A stretch of DNA of 36,993 nucleotides from Bradyrhizobium sp. SRL28. Its GTDB lineage: Bacteria > Pseudomonadota > Alphaproteobacteria > Rhizobiales > Xanthobacteraceae. The notes under the pieces were generated by a model. That model had not been told where the DNA came from. It worked only from the letters and a program-made list of their open reading frames with translations, and did no database searches. Of the stretch, positions 15,970 through 25,067 are shown in pieces. The DNA lies in contig NZ_JAHEAG010000048.1 in assembly GCF_018596315.1 (NCBI RefSeq), positions 1-36,993 of the forward strand, in the 5' to 3' direction. Position 1 is the first letter of the stretch. Each line of letters begins with the position of its first letter. The position numbers and the translations under genes were made by a program.

Positions 15970-16143
15970 ATGGATTTATTCCTCGCTGAGAAAGTCGCCG
16001 TTTTGGAAAGCGAGACGACGCACAAGACCTGCCGTTCCTGTGGTGAAAGATTAAAGCTGATTCGAACGATGGTTAACTCGCGCTCGGGCTCCATCGTCCA
16101 CATGTTCGAATGCCGGTGCGGAGAGCGCACGTGGGACGACTAG
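15970..16143 (+). CDS. 57-residue zinc-ribbon-like protein
   Basis: ATG 15970 follows a GGGGGG ribosome site by 5 bases. The product has Cys21-x-x-Cys24 (KTCRSCGERL) and Cys48-x-Cys50 (FECRCGERTW), a four-cysteine arrangement typical of small zinc ribbons. The 23 residues between the pairs contain LKLIRTMVNSRSGSIVHM. It could be a small nucleic-acid or protein-binding factor. The function is unknown. The stretch 15682-15969 before it shows no other gene that I can support. Confidence 0.7.
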   Translation: MDLFLAEKVAVLESETTHKTCRSCGERLKLIRTMVNSRSGSIVHMFECRCGERTWDD

Positions 16144-16446
16144 AGACCAGGCCGAAGCGAGGTTGTGATCGCAATCTTTTCGGTGGCTGGGCTTAGGACA
16201 GTAGCTTGACGCGGTTGGAGAGCCGCACGGGATGCCGCCAACTTTTTGATTGCGCCAGCTTTTTGATTGCAATGGCGGCGAGTTTGGAATGTGGGACAGG
16301 GTTTAAACAGTCGAGCTCTTCGATGGATCTTGAGCGCGGCAACCGCTCAACGTCTTGGCTTCTTTCGCGCGCAATCCATGCTGCGAACCTTCGCGTCGTG
16401 TTTGCAGCCAGTCAATTTGCACGAAGCCATTGCCGGATAGCCGACG

Positions 16447-16677
16447 ATGACCGCTCAGAAGCTTGTGATTGGTATCATCACCCTCGCCGGCGGCGCGGTC
16501 GGATTGCTCGCGCCGATCGGCTTCGTCAAATGGCTGTTGCGCACCGACCCCGAAGAGGCCGGCATCCTGACGCTGTTCTTCTTTCCGGTGTGGTGCCTGC
16601 TGGTGGTGCTCGGCTTGTTGCTCGGGCGCAGGGCGGGACTGCTCGTGACCGGCGGCAAGCGGGTCGCGCAGAGGTAG
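16447..16677 (+). CDS. Small two-helix membrane protein
   Basis: The 76-residue product has two hydrophobic segments, about residues 6-29 (VIGIITLAGGAVGLLAPIGF) and 39-61 (GILTLFFFPVWCLLVVLGLL), separated by a short charged loop RTDPEEA. The C-terminus is basic. No family is recognised. The preceding stretch 16144-16446 holds only a short direct repeat (ctttttgattgc, twice) and no gene that I can support. Confidence 0.55.
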   Translation: MTAQKLVIGIITLAGGAVGLLAPIGFVKWLLRTDPEEAGILTLFFFPVWCLLVVLGLLLGRRAGLLVTGGKRVAQR

Positions 16678-16684
16678 GTTTAAG

Positions 16685-16825
16685 TCAGATCCCCAGCAGC
16701 CAGATCGCGACGATGGTGCCTAGTGTTGCCAGGCCACTGATGGTCCATCCTGTTGCGTAGAAGGTGTGGTCGTCCTCGGTGCCGCGCATCGCGTCGGCTT
16801 CCGTGATTGCTGAGCGCCACTGCAT
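16685..16825 (-). CDS. 46-residue single-pass membrane protein
   Basis: Reading from ATG 16825 gives MQWRSAITEADAMRGTEDD, then FYATGWTISGLATLGTIVAI and WLLGI, with one membrane segment (about residues 26-45). A strong GAGGAG ribosome site lies 8 bases upstream, which is the main support for a real gene. It converges with the preceding small membrane protein. The function is unknown. Confidence 0.55.
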   Translation of the reverse strand: MQWRSAITEADAMRGTEDDHTFYATGWTISGLATLGTIVAIWLLGI

Positions 16826-16941
16826 GGCACTGCTCCTCAAAGCCTGCCCGCAACCATAACGCCGGCCGAGGTCGCCGGTTCCACCTCAAAACTTGGACAG
16901 AGCTTTGCTCCTGGCTGGCCTACCGCCGCCAGGGCCGGAAA

Positions 16942-17127
16942 TCACGCGTAAGCCAACAGCCGACGATTAGTCTCGGTGGGCGGAACAACCTCTTGATCGC
17001 GAACGATGATGGTGACTTCCCAGCCTTCGCTTGCCCACACCCGCGCCTTTGCGACCGCCATCAGCGAACTGCTTCTGTCCATTCTGACGGTCTCGTTTCC
17101 CCGTTCCGCCACGATTCTGTACGCCAT
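16942..17127 (-). CDS. Small hypothetical protein
   Basis: The 61-residue product starts at ATG 17127, preceded by AGGGGAT. The sequence includes MAYRIVAERGNETVRMDRSS, then AVAKARVWASEGWEVTIIVR. The alternating pattern suggests a small alpha/beta domain. No family is recognised. A GTG at 17145 would add six residues but is less likely as start. Confidence 0.6.
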   Translation of the reverse strand: MAYRIVAERGNETVRMDRSSSLMAVAKARVWASEGWEVTIIVRDQEVVPPTETNRRLLAYA

Positions 17128-17249
17128 GCCACATCCCCTACGCACGTAGAACTACTGGGGAACGATGATCGGTTACCGCTTTGTCCGCAATTGGCCGACA
17201 ATTTGTCCAATCGGGGGCATGGTTAACGGCCTTGGGGACAATTCAGGCC

Positions 17250-18572
17250 CTATTTGGCGGCTTTTCGCTCCACAAGCGCCGGTTTGGTGACCCCATCGAG
17301 GCCGGTCAGGATCAGGACGGTCAACAGCGCGTTCTGCGGGCCGTACCAGGCGTTAACCGGCTTGTACCATTCGTTGCGGGAGTGCCAGTTGCCCCCCTCC
17401 CCGCCGCCGCCGATGGTGACGGCCGGGATTCCGAGCGACATCGCGATGTTGGAATCGGTCGAGGAGCCAGCAAAGGTCGGCCGCGGGCCCCGGGTGACAG
17501 CCGACACCGCGCGCTGGGTGGCCTGCACGATCGGGGAATCCATCGCGACGATGCCCGCCGGCCGGTCGCCGATCAGCTTGGTCTCCACCGTCATCTTGTC
17601 CGATTTCCAGCGCGCGTTTTCATCCGCCACCGCCTCCTTGACGAGGTCGAGCAGCCGCGCCTCGAGCTTGAGCAGTTCATCGGTCGAGTTCGAGCGCATG
17701 TCGACGGCCATCCGTGCTTCGGCGGCGATGGCATTGACTGAGGTGCCGCCGTTCACGGTGCCGACGGTAAACGTGGTCTTGGGATCGGATGGCGGCTGCA
17801 GCTCCGAGATTTTCGCAATCGCCCGGCCCATGGCATGCGTCGCGCTCGGCAATCCGAACTCCTGGAACGAATGCCCGCCGGGGCCCTTGAAGGTGAACTC
17901 GTAGCGATGGCTGCCGGTCGCCTGGTTGACGACGCGGGTGATGCCGAGCCCGTCGATCGAGATGAAGCCGTCGATATCGGTGTGATCGCGGAACAGCGCC
18001 TTCACGCCGCGGAGATTGCCGAGTTCCTCCTCGCCGACCGTGCCGACGAACATGATGTCGCCGACGGTCGCGATCTGGTTTTCGTTCATTACCTTGATGA
18101 GCGACAGCATCGCCGCAAGCCCGCGTGAATCGTCGCCGATGCCCGGCGCTACGATGGCGCCGTCCTTCTCCTTCACGGTGACGTCGGTGCCTTCGGGAAA
18201 CACCGTGTCGAGATGCGCCGACACCACGAGCTTGGGCCGGCCGCCGCCGGTCCCGTTGCGCAGCGCGATGACGTTGCCTTCGCTGTCGATGGCAGCATCC
18301 TTGAAGCCGAGCTCCTGCATCCGCTTCTGATAGTATTCGGCGCGGACCTTTTCCTTGAACGGCGGCGCCGGGATTTCGGTGATGCGCTTCTGTTCGGCCA
18401 AAGTCCGCTCGTCGTCGGCCTTGATGTCGTCGAGCGTCTTGACGATTTTGGGATGGGCGAGGATGGCCTCCAGGTCGGGCGCGGGAGCCGCTTGCGCACG
18501 AACCTCGTGCACCAGCGCGTGCTGCGCGACCGCGACAAAGGCGATGGTCAGGATCGATCGAATAAGCGTCAT
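17250..18572 (-). CDS. Exported M20-family metallopeptidase
   Basis: The 440-residue protein has a signal peptide (about residues 1-27, ending VRAQA) and an M20/peptidase T-like body. Metal and catalytic residues are visible: AHLDTVFPEG (His120, Asp122), GIGDDSRGLA (Asp147), the VGTVGEEELG pair (Glu181, Glu182), and a C-terminal His in GGNWHSRNEW. The dimerisation insert GPGGHSFQEFG is present. It should hydrolyse small peptides or N-acyl amino acids in the periplasm. ATG 18572 is chosen because CGGAGA lies 8 bases before it and it begins the signal peptide. An ATG at 18599 overlaps the upstream gene's stop. Confidence 0.9.
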   Translation of the reverse strand: MTLIRSILTIAFVAVAQHALVHEVRAQAAPAPDLEAILAHPKIVKTLDDIKADDERTLAEQKRITEIPAPPFKEKVRAEYYQKRMQELGFKDAAIDSEGNVIALRNGTGGGRPKLVVSAHLDTVFPEGTDVTVKEKDGAIVAPGIGDDSRGLAAMLSLIKVMNENQIATVGDIMFVGTVGEEELGNLRGVKALFRDHTDIDGFISIDGLGITRVVNQATGSHRYEFTFKGPGGHSFQEFGLPSATHAMGRAIAKISELQPPSDPKTTFTVGTVNGGTSVNAIAAEARMAVDMRSNSTDELLKLEARLLDLVKEAVADENARWKSDKMTVETKLIGDRPAGIVAMDSPIVQATQRAVSAVTRGPRPTFAGSSTDSNIAMSLGIPAVTIGGGGEGGNWHSRNEWYKPVNAWYGPQNALLTVLILTGLDGVTKPALVERKAAK

Positions 18573-18595
18573 CAAAAAATCTCCGTTGGCAGGCT

Positions 18596-19111
18596 TCATC
18601 CTGCGCTCAAGCCCGTATCCTTCAGCCGCGCTGCGAACCAGCCGGAAAGGGTCTGGTCGAAAACGCCGCTGGTATAGACTTCCGACATCGTGACCTGCGT
18701 CTTGCCGAGCGTCAGCAGCACGCCGATCCAGTAGGCGAACCACAAATGCGGATCGGTCAGCGCCCGCAGCTTGTGCTGGTCATGTTCGAGCGGCTGATGA
18801 TTGGCCGATTTCCGCACCTCGACCGCGAGCAGGTTATTGGGAATGACGCGCTGGTGCACCACGATGTCGGGATAGATGGATTTGGCGAGGTGATCGTCGG
18901 TCGAGACGATCGTTCCGTGCGGCAGCCGCAGCGTGCGGTCGCCCAGCCGGTCGTATTCGCAATCGATCTCCCAACCCGGGAACTGCTTTTCGAAATGCAC
19001 CGCCAGCCGGTGCGTCAGCGCACGTTCACCGGCCTCCTTTTCGAGCAGAAAGGTCTCGTGCGCGTAGAACTCGTGAAGTGCGCTGATGACCTTGTTCAGT
19101 TCGGTCTGCAT
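18596..19111 (-). CDS. Hypothetical protein with possible PD-(D/E)XK nuclease fold
   Basis: The 171-residue protein starts at ATG 19111, preceded by GGGGAAG. A helix with Glu30 (AGERALTHRLAVHF) comes first. Asp82 in SIYPDIVVHQR and Glu98 in NLLAVEVRKS follow, which is the E...PD...ExK-like order of PD-(D/E)XK nucleases. The usual ExK is EVRK here, so Arg100 or Lys101 would have to substitute. This fold call is an inference from motif spacing. It lies 23 bp upstream of the M20 peptidase gene, apparently in one operon. Confidence 0.65.
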   Translation of the reverse strand: MQTELNKVISALHEFYAHETFLLEKEAGERALTHRLAVHFEKQFPGWEIDCEYDRLGDRTLRLPHGTIVSTDDHLAKSIYPDIVVHQRVIPNNLLAVEVRKSANHQPLEHDQHKLRALTDPHLWFAYWIGVLLTLGKTQVTMSEVYTSGVFDQTLSGWFAARLKDTGLSAG

Positions 19112-19133
19112 GACGCTTCCCCACAAATCCCGC

Positions 19134-19244
19134 CGTCATTGCGAGCGTAGCGAAGCAATCCATAGTGCCGCAAGCGGAGGAATGGATTGCTTCGTCGCTA
19201 CGCTCCCTTGCGCAAACGCTTCGCGTTTGTCGCAGGCAATGACG
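19134..19244. repeat. REP/BIME-type palindromic repeat
   Basis: cgtcattgcgagcgtagcga and following bases (19134-19163) are mirrored by atggattgcttcgtcgctac (19182-19205) and gcaatgacg (19236-19244), with an inner palindrome aaacgcttcgcgttt. A relative occurs at 22614-22670. Confidence 0.85.
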
Positions 19245-19291
19245 ATCTTATTCGGCGTTCCGGCTCTCTCAAACCTCGAGCAGTTGCCCCC

Positions 19292-20838
19292 TCACATCTG
19301 CACTTCGATCAGCCGCGGTCCCGGTTCGGCGATCGCTTCCGCCAGCGCCTTGACGAAATCGTCGGCATTGGCGACCGCGCGGCCCGGCACGCCCATGCCC
19401 TTGGCAAGGGCTACGAAGTCGAGGTCGGGCGGTCGATCTTGAGCATGTCGAGCGCCCGCTGTCCCGGCTCGCCGGCGCCGACGCCGTCGAACTCACCACG
19501 CAATATCTGGTAGATCTTGTTGGCAAATACAATCGTGACGACGTTGAGGCCTTCGCGCGCCTGCGTCCACAGCGATTGCAGCGTGTACATCGCGCTGCCG
19601 TCGCCGACCATGCAGATGACTTTACGATCGGGACACGCCACCGCGGCACCGGTCGCGACCGGCGTCGAGAAGCCGATCGAGCCGCCCATGTTCTGCAGCC
19701 AGTCATGCGGGGCGGCGGCCGCCGTCGGCGGAAAGAAGCCGCGCCCGGTGGTGACGGATTCGTCGACCATGATGGCGTTTTCCGGGATCGCCATCGCGAT
19801 CGCCTGCGCGATCGAGGCGTGCGTCAGCGCACCGGTCGGCTTTGCCAGTTCGACCAGCTTCTGCGGCTGCCGGTCGGACGGCTGCGCGTGAAGCGCGCCG
19901 GCCAGCGCTTCGAGCGCAGCGACGGAATTTTCGGCGCCCGAGGTCATGCGGTGCACCTCGCACCCCTGCGGCTTGAGCATGCTCGGCTTGTTCGGATAGG
20001 CGAAGAACGCCACGGGGTCGTTGGCCTCGACCAGCACGATGTTCTTGAAGTCTTTCAGGATCGGCAGCGCCTGCTCGATCACGTAAGGGATGCGGTCGAT
20101 CGCGAACCGGCCCTTGCCGCGCGCCATGCGTGGATTGTAGGTCTGGCCCATCACCTTGCAGCCGGTTTTGCCCGCGATCTGGGCGGCCAGCGCCAGCCCG
20201 TGCTCGGTCAGCGCGCTGCCGGTCATCAGCAGCAACGTCGATGCGCCGCCGTTGCGCAGCACCTTGGCAGCATGGTCCACGGCCTGCGCGGAATAATTGG
20301 CGCGCTGGCTTTCCGCCGGCACCGGCGCAATGCCGTCGGCCTCGTTCCAGGCCGTATCGGCGGGCAGGATCAGCGTGGCGATCTGCGCTGGCGCGCTTTT
20401 CGCCGCGGCGATCGCGGCGGCGCCATCGGCGGAAACGGACTTGGCATCCGGCGAGGTCCGCACCCAGGATGACATCGGGCGCGCCAGCCCCTCGATGTCA
20501 GAGGTCAGCGGGGCGTTGTAGCCGATGTGATAGGTCGCGTGCTGGCCGACGATGTTGACGATGCCGGAATTGGCCTTCTTGGCGTTGTGCAGATTGGCCA
20601 GGCCGTTGGCGAGGCCGGGGCCGAGATGCAGCAGGGTCGACGCCGGCGTGCCCTTCATGCGGTAATAGCCGTCGGCGGCGCCCGTCACCACGCCCTCGAA
20701 CAGGCCGAGCACGCAGCGCATCCCCTCGACCCGGTCCAGTGCGGCGACGAAATGCATCTCCGAGGTGCCGGGATTGGTGAAGCAGACATCCACGCCGCCT
20801 GCGACCAATGTCCGCACCAGACTTTCCGCACCGTTCAT
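19292..20838 (-). pseudogene. ilvX: IlvX-type acetolactate synthase-like ThDP enzyme, frameshifted near its end
   Basis: From ATG 20838 the frame starts MNGAESLVRTLVAGGVDVCF and NPGTSEMHFVAALD, the signature of the IlvX branch of thiamine-diphosphate enzymes. The catalytic Glu48 (GLFEGVVTG) and the ThDP/Mg motif, from GDGSAMY (412) to an Asn near 440, are intact. After LKIDRP the frame reads TSTS-stop at 19411. Adding one base near 19425 restores DLDFVALAKGMGVPGRAVAN and then FVKALAEAIAEPGPRLIEVQM, ending at 19292. The restored length is 515 residues, normal for the family. The last ~48 residues are therefore lost through a one-base deletion, or the base is a sequencing error. The enzyme's true substrate is not settled. 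Confidence 0.85.
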
Positions 20839-21061
20839 TGTCTCGTTCCCCTTCGCGCTTGTTCTTTGGAGCCGCTGACGATCAATCATTGTTCGCACGT
20901 TTCGTCAAAGGTTTAGGGAACAATGCAGCCATCGCTTGGGGCAGGTTGCCTTTTTTAACCGCGGTGCTTGAAAATGGCTGTAGTCACGGCCTCGTTGCTT
21001 GCACGATCGCCGCAATTATGGCCTGTCTCCAGCATATTGAGATTTTTTCACGAGGAAGAAA

Positions 21062-21661
21062 ATGACCCGGGCTTTTGCATTTCTGTTTGCGGCGGTAGTG
21101 GTGCTGGCGGGAGCCGGCCAGGCACGGGCCCAAGGCTTTCCAAACCTCTTCGACGACTCGCGCGACATCATGGGCGGTGGCCCCGGTTTCTTCCGACCCG
21201 GCATGCCCAGCGGATCGAGCCCGATCCCGCGCACGACCGTGAGCTTTTCCGGCGGTTACGCGCCCGGGACAATTTTGATCAGCACGGCCGAGCGCAGGCT
21301 CTATCTCGTGCTCGGTAACGGCCAAGCGATACGCTATGGCATCGGTGTTGGCCGGGACGGCTTCCGCTGGGGTGGAACCCACCGCATCAGCGCGAAGAAG
21401 GAATGGCCGAGTTGGACTCCGCCGGCCCAGATGCTGAGGCGGCGGCCGGATCTGCCGCGCCACATGAAGGGCGGTATCGACAATCCGCTCGGCGCGCGGG
21501 CGATGTATCTGGGATCGACGCTCTATCGTATTCATGGCTCCAACGAGCCGGAGACGATCGGACAGGCGGTGTCGTCCGGATGCTTCCGCATGACCAATGA
21601 AGACGTGACCGATCTCTATAGCCGCGTGTCCGTCGGCACCCCGGTTGTCGTGAAGAACTAA
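21062..21661 (+). CDS. L,D-transpeptidase (YkuD domain)
   Basis: The 199-residue protein has a signal peptide (residues 1-24, ending ARAQ) and a YkuD domain. The catalytic motif is intact: His158 in YRIHGSNEP, and Ser172 and Cys174 in SSGCFRMTNEDV. Such enzymes form 3-3 peptidoglycan cross-links or attach proteins to peptidoglycan in the periplasm. AGGAAG precedes ATG 21062. The family has many paralogues in these bacteria, so the exact role is open. Confidence 0.93.
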   Translation: MTRAFAFLFAAVVVLAGAGQARAQGFPNLFDDSRDIMGGGPGFFRPGMPSGSSPIPRTTVSFSGGYAPGTILISTAERRLYLVLGNGQAIRYGIGVGRDGFRWGGTHRISAKKEWPSWTPPAQMLRRRPDLPRHMKGGIDNPLGARAMYLGSTLYRIHGSNEPETIGQAVSSGCFRMTNEDVTDLYSRVSVGTPVVVKN

Positions 21662-21749
21662 GTGGCATCACGGAATTCTGTGCGGCTGCGCGCGCGAAAC
21701 GCGTGATCGCGCCTTGCACGGGCGCGCCGATTGCTGCAGCGTCGTTTGA

Positions 21750-22562
21750 ATGCGCACGCCTCGCCGATTCCTGTACCTGCAGACGCTAGCGGCGGCCTTA
21801 AGCGCCGCTGCGCTCGGCGAGACCTTCGTGCCATGCACCGCCTTCGCCGACATTCCCGCCATCGCGCAGCGCCAGCGCACCGAGAAAAAGATCTTCACCG
21901 ATAGCGAGATCACAGAAGGCTTTCTGAAGACCGCGTTCGGCGCCGAATATCATCTCGCCGGCCGCGTCGACCGCATCCGCAAATATGACGGGCCGGTGCG
22001 GGTGTTTGCCGACGGCACCCGGGCCGACCGCAAGACGCAGCTTGCGAAAATCGTGGCCGACATCGCCGCGCGCGTTCAGCACCTCGATATCGCCATGGTC
22101 GGGGACAGCGACGACGCCAATGTGCAGGTAAAGCTGGTGCGCGACCGCGATCTCCAGCGCACCATCGCGACCTTCTACGGCAGTGAACGGGCGAAAGAGA
22201 TTCGCTCTTCGCTCGACCCGCAATGCCTGTCGGGCTTTCGCAAGAACGAGAAGTTCGAAATCGAGCATTCCGACGTGATCCTCACCGTCGACAATGGCGA
22301 CTTCGTCTTCTTCGACTGCGCCTATGAGGAACTGCTGCAATCGCTCGGACCGATCAACGATACGGCGAGCGTGCCCTGGACCATGTTCAACGACAATGTG
22401 TCGATGGGCTATTTCGATGTCTACGACCAGTATCTGCTGAACCTTCTCTACGATCCCCGGATCAAGCCCGGCATGACCGTGCAGGAGGTCAAGGCGTTGC
22501 TGCCGGACGTGCTGGCCGACGTGCGCGCCTGGGTGCGCAAGGTCAACAACCTGTCGCAGTGA
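21750..22562 (+). CDS. DUF2927 family exported protein
   Basis: The 270-residue protein has an N-terminal signal-like segment (to about residue 34, CTAFADIPA). The body matches DUF2927 as I know it: ITEGFLKTAFGAEYHLAGRV, IRKYDGPVRVFADG, two central Cys (DPQCLSGF, FFDCAYEEL) and a C-terminal YDQYLLNLLYDPRIKPGM. The function of the family is unknown. It lies 88 bp after the L,D-transpeptidase in the same direction, so a shared transcript is possible. No good ribosome site is visible before ATG 21750. Confidence 0.82.
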   Translation: MRTPRRFLYLQTLAAALSAAALGETFVPCTAFADIPAIAQRQRTEKKIFTDSEITEGFLKTAFGAEYHLAGRVDRIRKYDGPVRVFADGTRADRKTQLAKIVADIAARVQHLDIAMVGDSDDANVQVKLVRDRDLQRTIATFYGSERAKEIRSSLDPQCLSGFRKNEKFEIEHSDVILTVDNGDFVFFDCAYEELLQSLGPINDTASVPWTMFNDNVSMGYFDVYDQYLLNLLYDPRIKPGMTVQEVKALLPDVLADVRAWVRKVNNLSQ

Positions 22563-22613
22563 TGGACCTCGTGGTGCGGGTGGAGAGGGTGTGCGCTAGC
22601 CGCCGGTCTTGCT

Positions 22614-22670
22614 CCGTCATTGCGAGCCAACGGGCGCGCATTCGCACGACCCGTTGGCTCGCAATGACGG
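22614..22670. repeat. Perfect 21-bp inverted repeat (REP-type)
   Basis: ccgtcattgcgagccaacgg plus g (22614-22634) is exactly mirrored at 22650-22670 around a 15-base loop. The ends are shared with the element at 19134-19244. In the 324-bp gap 22563-22886 this is the only structure I can define other than a TATAAG box before the LysR gene. Confidence 0.9.
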
Positions 22671-22886
22671 CGGAGAATTCAGGCAACTCCCCGCTGGCGG
22701 CAGCTCTGGCAAATCCCTTCGTTGCGTTCCGCAAGCGCCCCTGGCACGGCGGTTGAAAGTTCCCGCGGCCCGCGCCATTCACCTTTTTTCCAATGACAAC
22801 GCAAAGTTTTATCTACGAAAGATTGTGACTTCCAAGAGCAAATCCTGTCTAATAGGACTCATGGGCGCTTGCTATAAGTTTTCCAA

Positions 22887-23885
22887 ATGAACGACCTGCC
22901 GCGTATCCAGGCCTTACGCTGCTTCATCACCGTCGCCCGCGAAGGCACGGTTTCGCGCGCGGCCACCTTGCTGCATCTGACCCAGCCCGCCGTCAGCTTG
23001 CAATTGAAGGGCCTCGAGGAAAGCACCGGCCTACAGCTCTTCAACCGCACGCCGGGCGGCTTTACCCTGACCGAAGCGGGCGCCGCCTTGCTGCCGCTGG
23101 CGCACCGGACGGTATCGGCTTCGGCGGATTTCAGGACGGCGGCAGACTCCTTGCGGGAATCGCTGCGGGCAACGCTGCGTGTCGGCACGATCCTGGATCC
23201 CGAGTCGATCCGGCTGGGACCGTTTGTGCGCAGCCTCGCCACTTCCTCGAAGAAGACCGAAGTCTTCCTCCGCTACGGCCTGAGCGACGATGTGCTGGCG
23301 CAGATCGGCAAAGGCGAACTCGACGTCGGATACTATGTCGTTGCCACGCCCCCCGAATGCCTTGCGTCGGGGATGCTGCCCGAACGCACCATCGACGATG
23401 GAAAGTTCCGGCTCACGGCCCTGATGCGCTACGACTACCGCGTGATCGCCCCTCGCGAATGGAGCGACAAGGTGCTGGGAAAGGATTGGGCCGATCTCGC
23501 CGACCTGCCCTGGATTGCAACGCCGCATGCCTCGGCGCATCGGAGGCTGCTCGACGACGTCTTCCGGCCAATGGGGTCACTGCCGAAGCGCATTGCGTTC
23601 GCCGAACAGGAAGACGCCATGATCGAGTTCGTCGAAGCCGGCAACGGCCTCAGCCTCGCCCGCGACTGCGTGCTCGACCGCATCACGCGTAAACGGAATT
23701 TCGTGATTGCCGACAAGGTGGCGCTGACCTGCGACCTCAGTTTCGCCTGCCTGACGTCGCGGCGCCATGAGCCGATCATCTCGCAGGCGTTCGCGGCCAT
23801 GCAGGCCGTATGGGAATTAAAGCCGGGCAGCGCAGCGCCAGCGCCGATCGAAGCGGCGCGGTCGCGGAAAAGCGCCCGGAGATAG
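22887..23885 (+). CDS. LysR-type transcriptional regulator
   Basis: The 332-residue protein has an N-terminal winged helix-turn-helix (residues 5-64: LRCFITVAREGTVSRAATLL, TQPAVSLQLKGLEESTGLQL, FNRTPGGFTLTEAG). A LysR substrate-binding domain follows (about 92-305). The effector is unknown. No ribosome site is visible before ATG 22887, but TATAAG ends only 8 bases upstream, which would fit a leaderless mRNA. The M48 protease gene converges on it and is not an obvious target. Confidence 0.93.
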   Translation: MNDLPRIQALRCFITVAREGTVSRAATLLHLTQPAVSLQLKGLEESTGLQLFNRTPGGFTLTEAGAALLPLAHRTVSASADFRTAADSLRESLRATLRVGTILDPESIRLGPFVRSLATSSKKTEVFLRYGLSDDVLAQIGKGELDVGYYVVATPPECLASGMLPERTIDDGKFRLTALMRYDYRVIAPREWSDKVLGKDWADLADLPWIATPHASAHRRLLDDVFRPMGSLPKRIAFAEQEDAMIEFVEAGNGLSLARDCVLDRITRKRNFVIADKVALTCDLSFACLTSRRHEPIISQAFAAMQAVWELKPGSAAPAPIEAARSRKSARR

Positions 23886-23894
23886 CTGATCGGC

Positions 23895-25049
23895 TCAAAT
23901 TTTGGCCGGGTCAGGCTTTTTGGCCGAGTCAGGCTTTTTGGCTGAGTCAGGCTTGCCATCGCAGATCGATTTCAACGCACGCCATTCCTCTGACGTCAGC
24001 AGCGGCGGCCCGCTGGCTGACCGGTCCTCCCGGCTCATCCGCGTCAGCCGGTCCTCGCTGAGGGGATGGGTGGAGATGATGGAGAGGCCCTTGCTCTCCT
24101 TTCCGGTGACCCGAAGCAGCAATTCCCCGGTCGGCTTCGCCGGCCGGCCCAGCCGGTGCATGACGTCGATGGCAAAACCGTCGGCATTGGTCTCGGCCTC
24201 GCGCGAATGGGACGACGTCACCAGCGTGCGCGAGCCGAAGATCAGCGCGCTGGAGCCGGTGATGTCGCCGAACAGCAGCCCGATCAGGAACGACGTGCTG
24301 CCGTCGCGGATCAGCCCGCGCATGCTGTCGCGATGCTTGAGATGGCCGAGTTCATGGGCCAGCACGCCCGCGATTTCGTCGGCATTCTCGGCCTTCGCCA
24401 GCAATCCGTTGAACAGATAGACCCTGCCGCCCGGCAGCGCGAAGGCGTTGGGTAAAGAACTCGACAGCACGCCCGATTGCACCGAGGTGTCCATGCCGGC
24501 AGATTCGCGAATTGAAGTGACGAGCTTGACGAAGGCCTTCTGCCCGGCGGCGTTGTCGCAAACCTTGGCATCGAACATCGTCTTGATCTGGCTGTCGGCG
24601 ACGTCGCCGAGCCGCCGTTCGAACGCTTCGGGCACCAGCGGCGCGAGGCGATCGGCGATCAGCGGAAGTCCGAACAGCACCACGGCAACGATCGAGACCG
24701 CGGCCGCGATCGACCAGCCGACAATGACGGCAACGCCGCGGCGGCCGGGCGTGTTTTCATCCAAGTTGGCGCAGCGTGAGACCAGCTCGGTCGCAACCGC
24801 GTTGTCGCGAACCTCCAGCCGCGCCAGCGCAGGCGCGGTCAGGCAGCCGAGGCGCAGCATGCCCGAAGGGCTGTCGGCGCGGCGGATGTCGGCATAGTCC
24901 CACACCGCCAGCGTCTGTTCACCTTCGACGATTTCGAGCCGGTCGGAGAAATGAAGCGTCACCGCACGACGCCGGCTCGACGTCCCGTCGAAATAGGCCG
25001 CCGCATTGGCTGGCGGTGTCTTCGAAATCTCCGGCGCGTCGCTATCCAT
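23895..25049 (-). CDS. M48-family zinc metalloprotease
   Basis: The 384-residue protein has a soluble N-terminal domain (about 1-100), a membrane segment (about 108-130, VAVIVGWSIAAAVSIVAVVL) and an M48 protease domain. The zinc site is HELGH (232-236), with the third ligand Glu286 in REAETNADGFAI. FALPGGRVYLFNGLL is also family-typical. Quality control of envelope or membrane proteins is likely. The C-terminus carries a Lys/Pro tail of hexapeptide repeats. A GTG at 25058 would add three residues. It starts 19 bp after the DUF898 gene and is probably cotranscribed with it. Confidence 0.93.
   Translation of the reverse strand: MDSDAPEISKTPPANAAAYFDGTSSRRRAVTLHFSDRLEIVEGEQTLAVWDYADIRRADSPSGMLRLGCLTAPALARLEVRDNAVATELVSRCANLDENTPGRRGVAVIVGWSIAAAVSIVAVVLFGLPLIADRLAPLVPEAFERRLGDVADSQIKTMFDAKVCDNAAGQKAFVKLVTSIRESAGMDTSVQSGVLSSSLPNAFALPGGRVYLFNGLLAKAENADEIAGVLAHELGHLKHRDSMRGLIRDGSTSFLIGLLFGDITGSSALIFGSRTLVTSSHSREAETNADGFAIDVMHRLGRPAKPTGELLLRVTGKESKGLSIISTHPLSEDRLTRMSREDRSASGPPLLTSEEWRALKSICDGKPDSAKKPDSAKKPDPAKI
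23904..23955. repeat. 18-bp tandem repeat, 2.9 copies
   Basis: Units of the form ggccgagtcaggcttttt (23904-23921, 23922-23939, 23940-23955) encode the KKPDSA-type hexapeptide tail of the M48 protease. The copy number may vary between strains. Confidence 0.9.
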
Positions 25050-25067
25050 GGTCGTCACGCTCTACGC

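Noticed and set aside
15767..16054. Plus-strand open frame of 95 codons
   Set aside because: It overlaps the zinc-ribbon gene in another frame and shows no domain-like pattern.
16240..16275. Short direct repeat ctttttgattgc, two copies
   Set aside because: It is too short and isolated to assign to an element or site.
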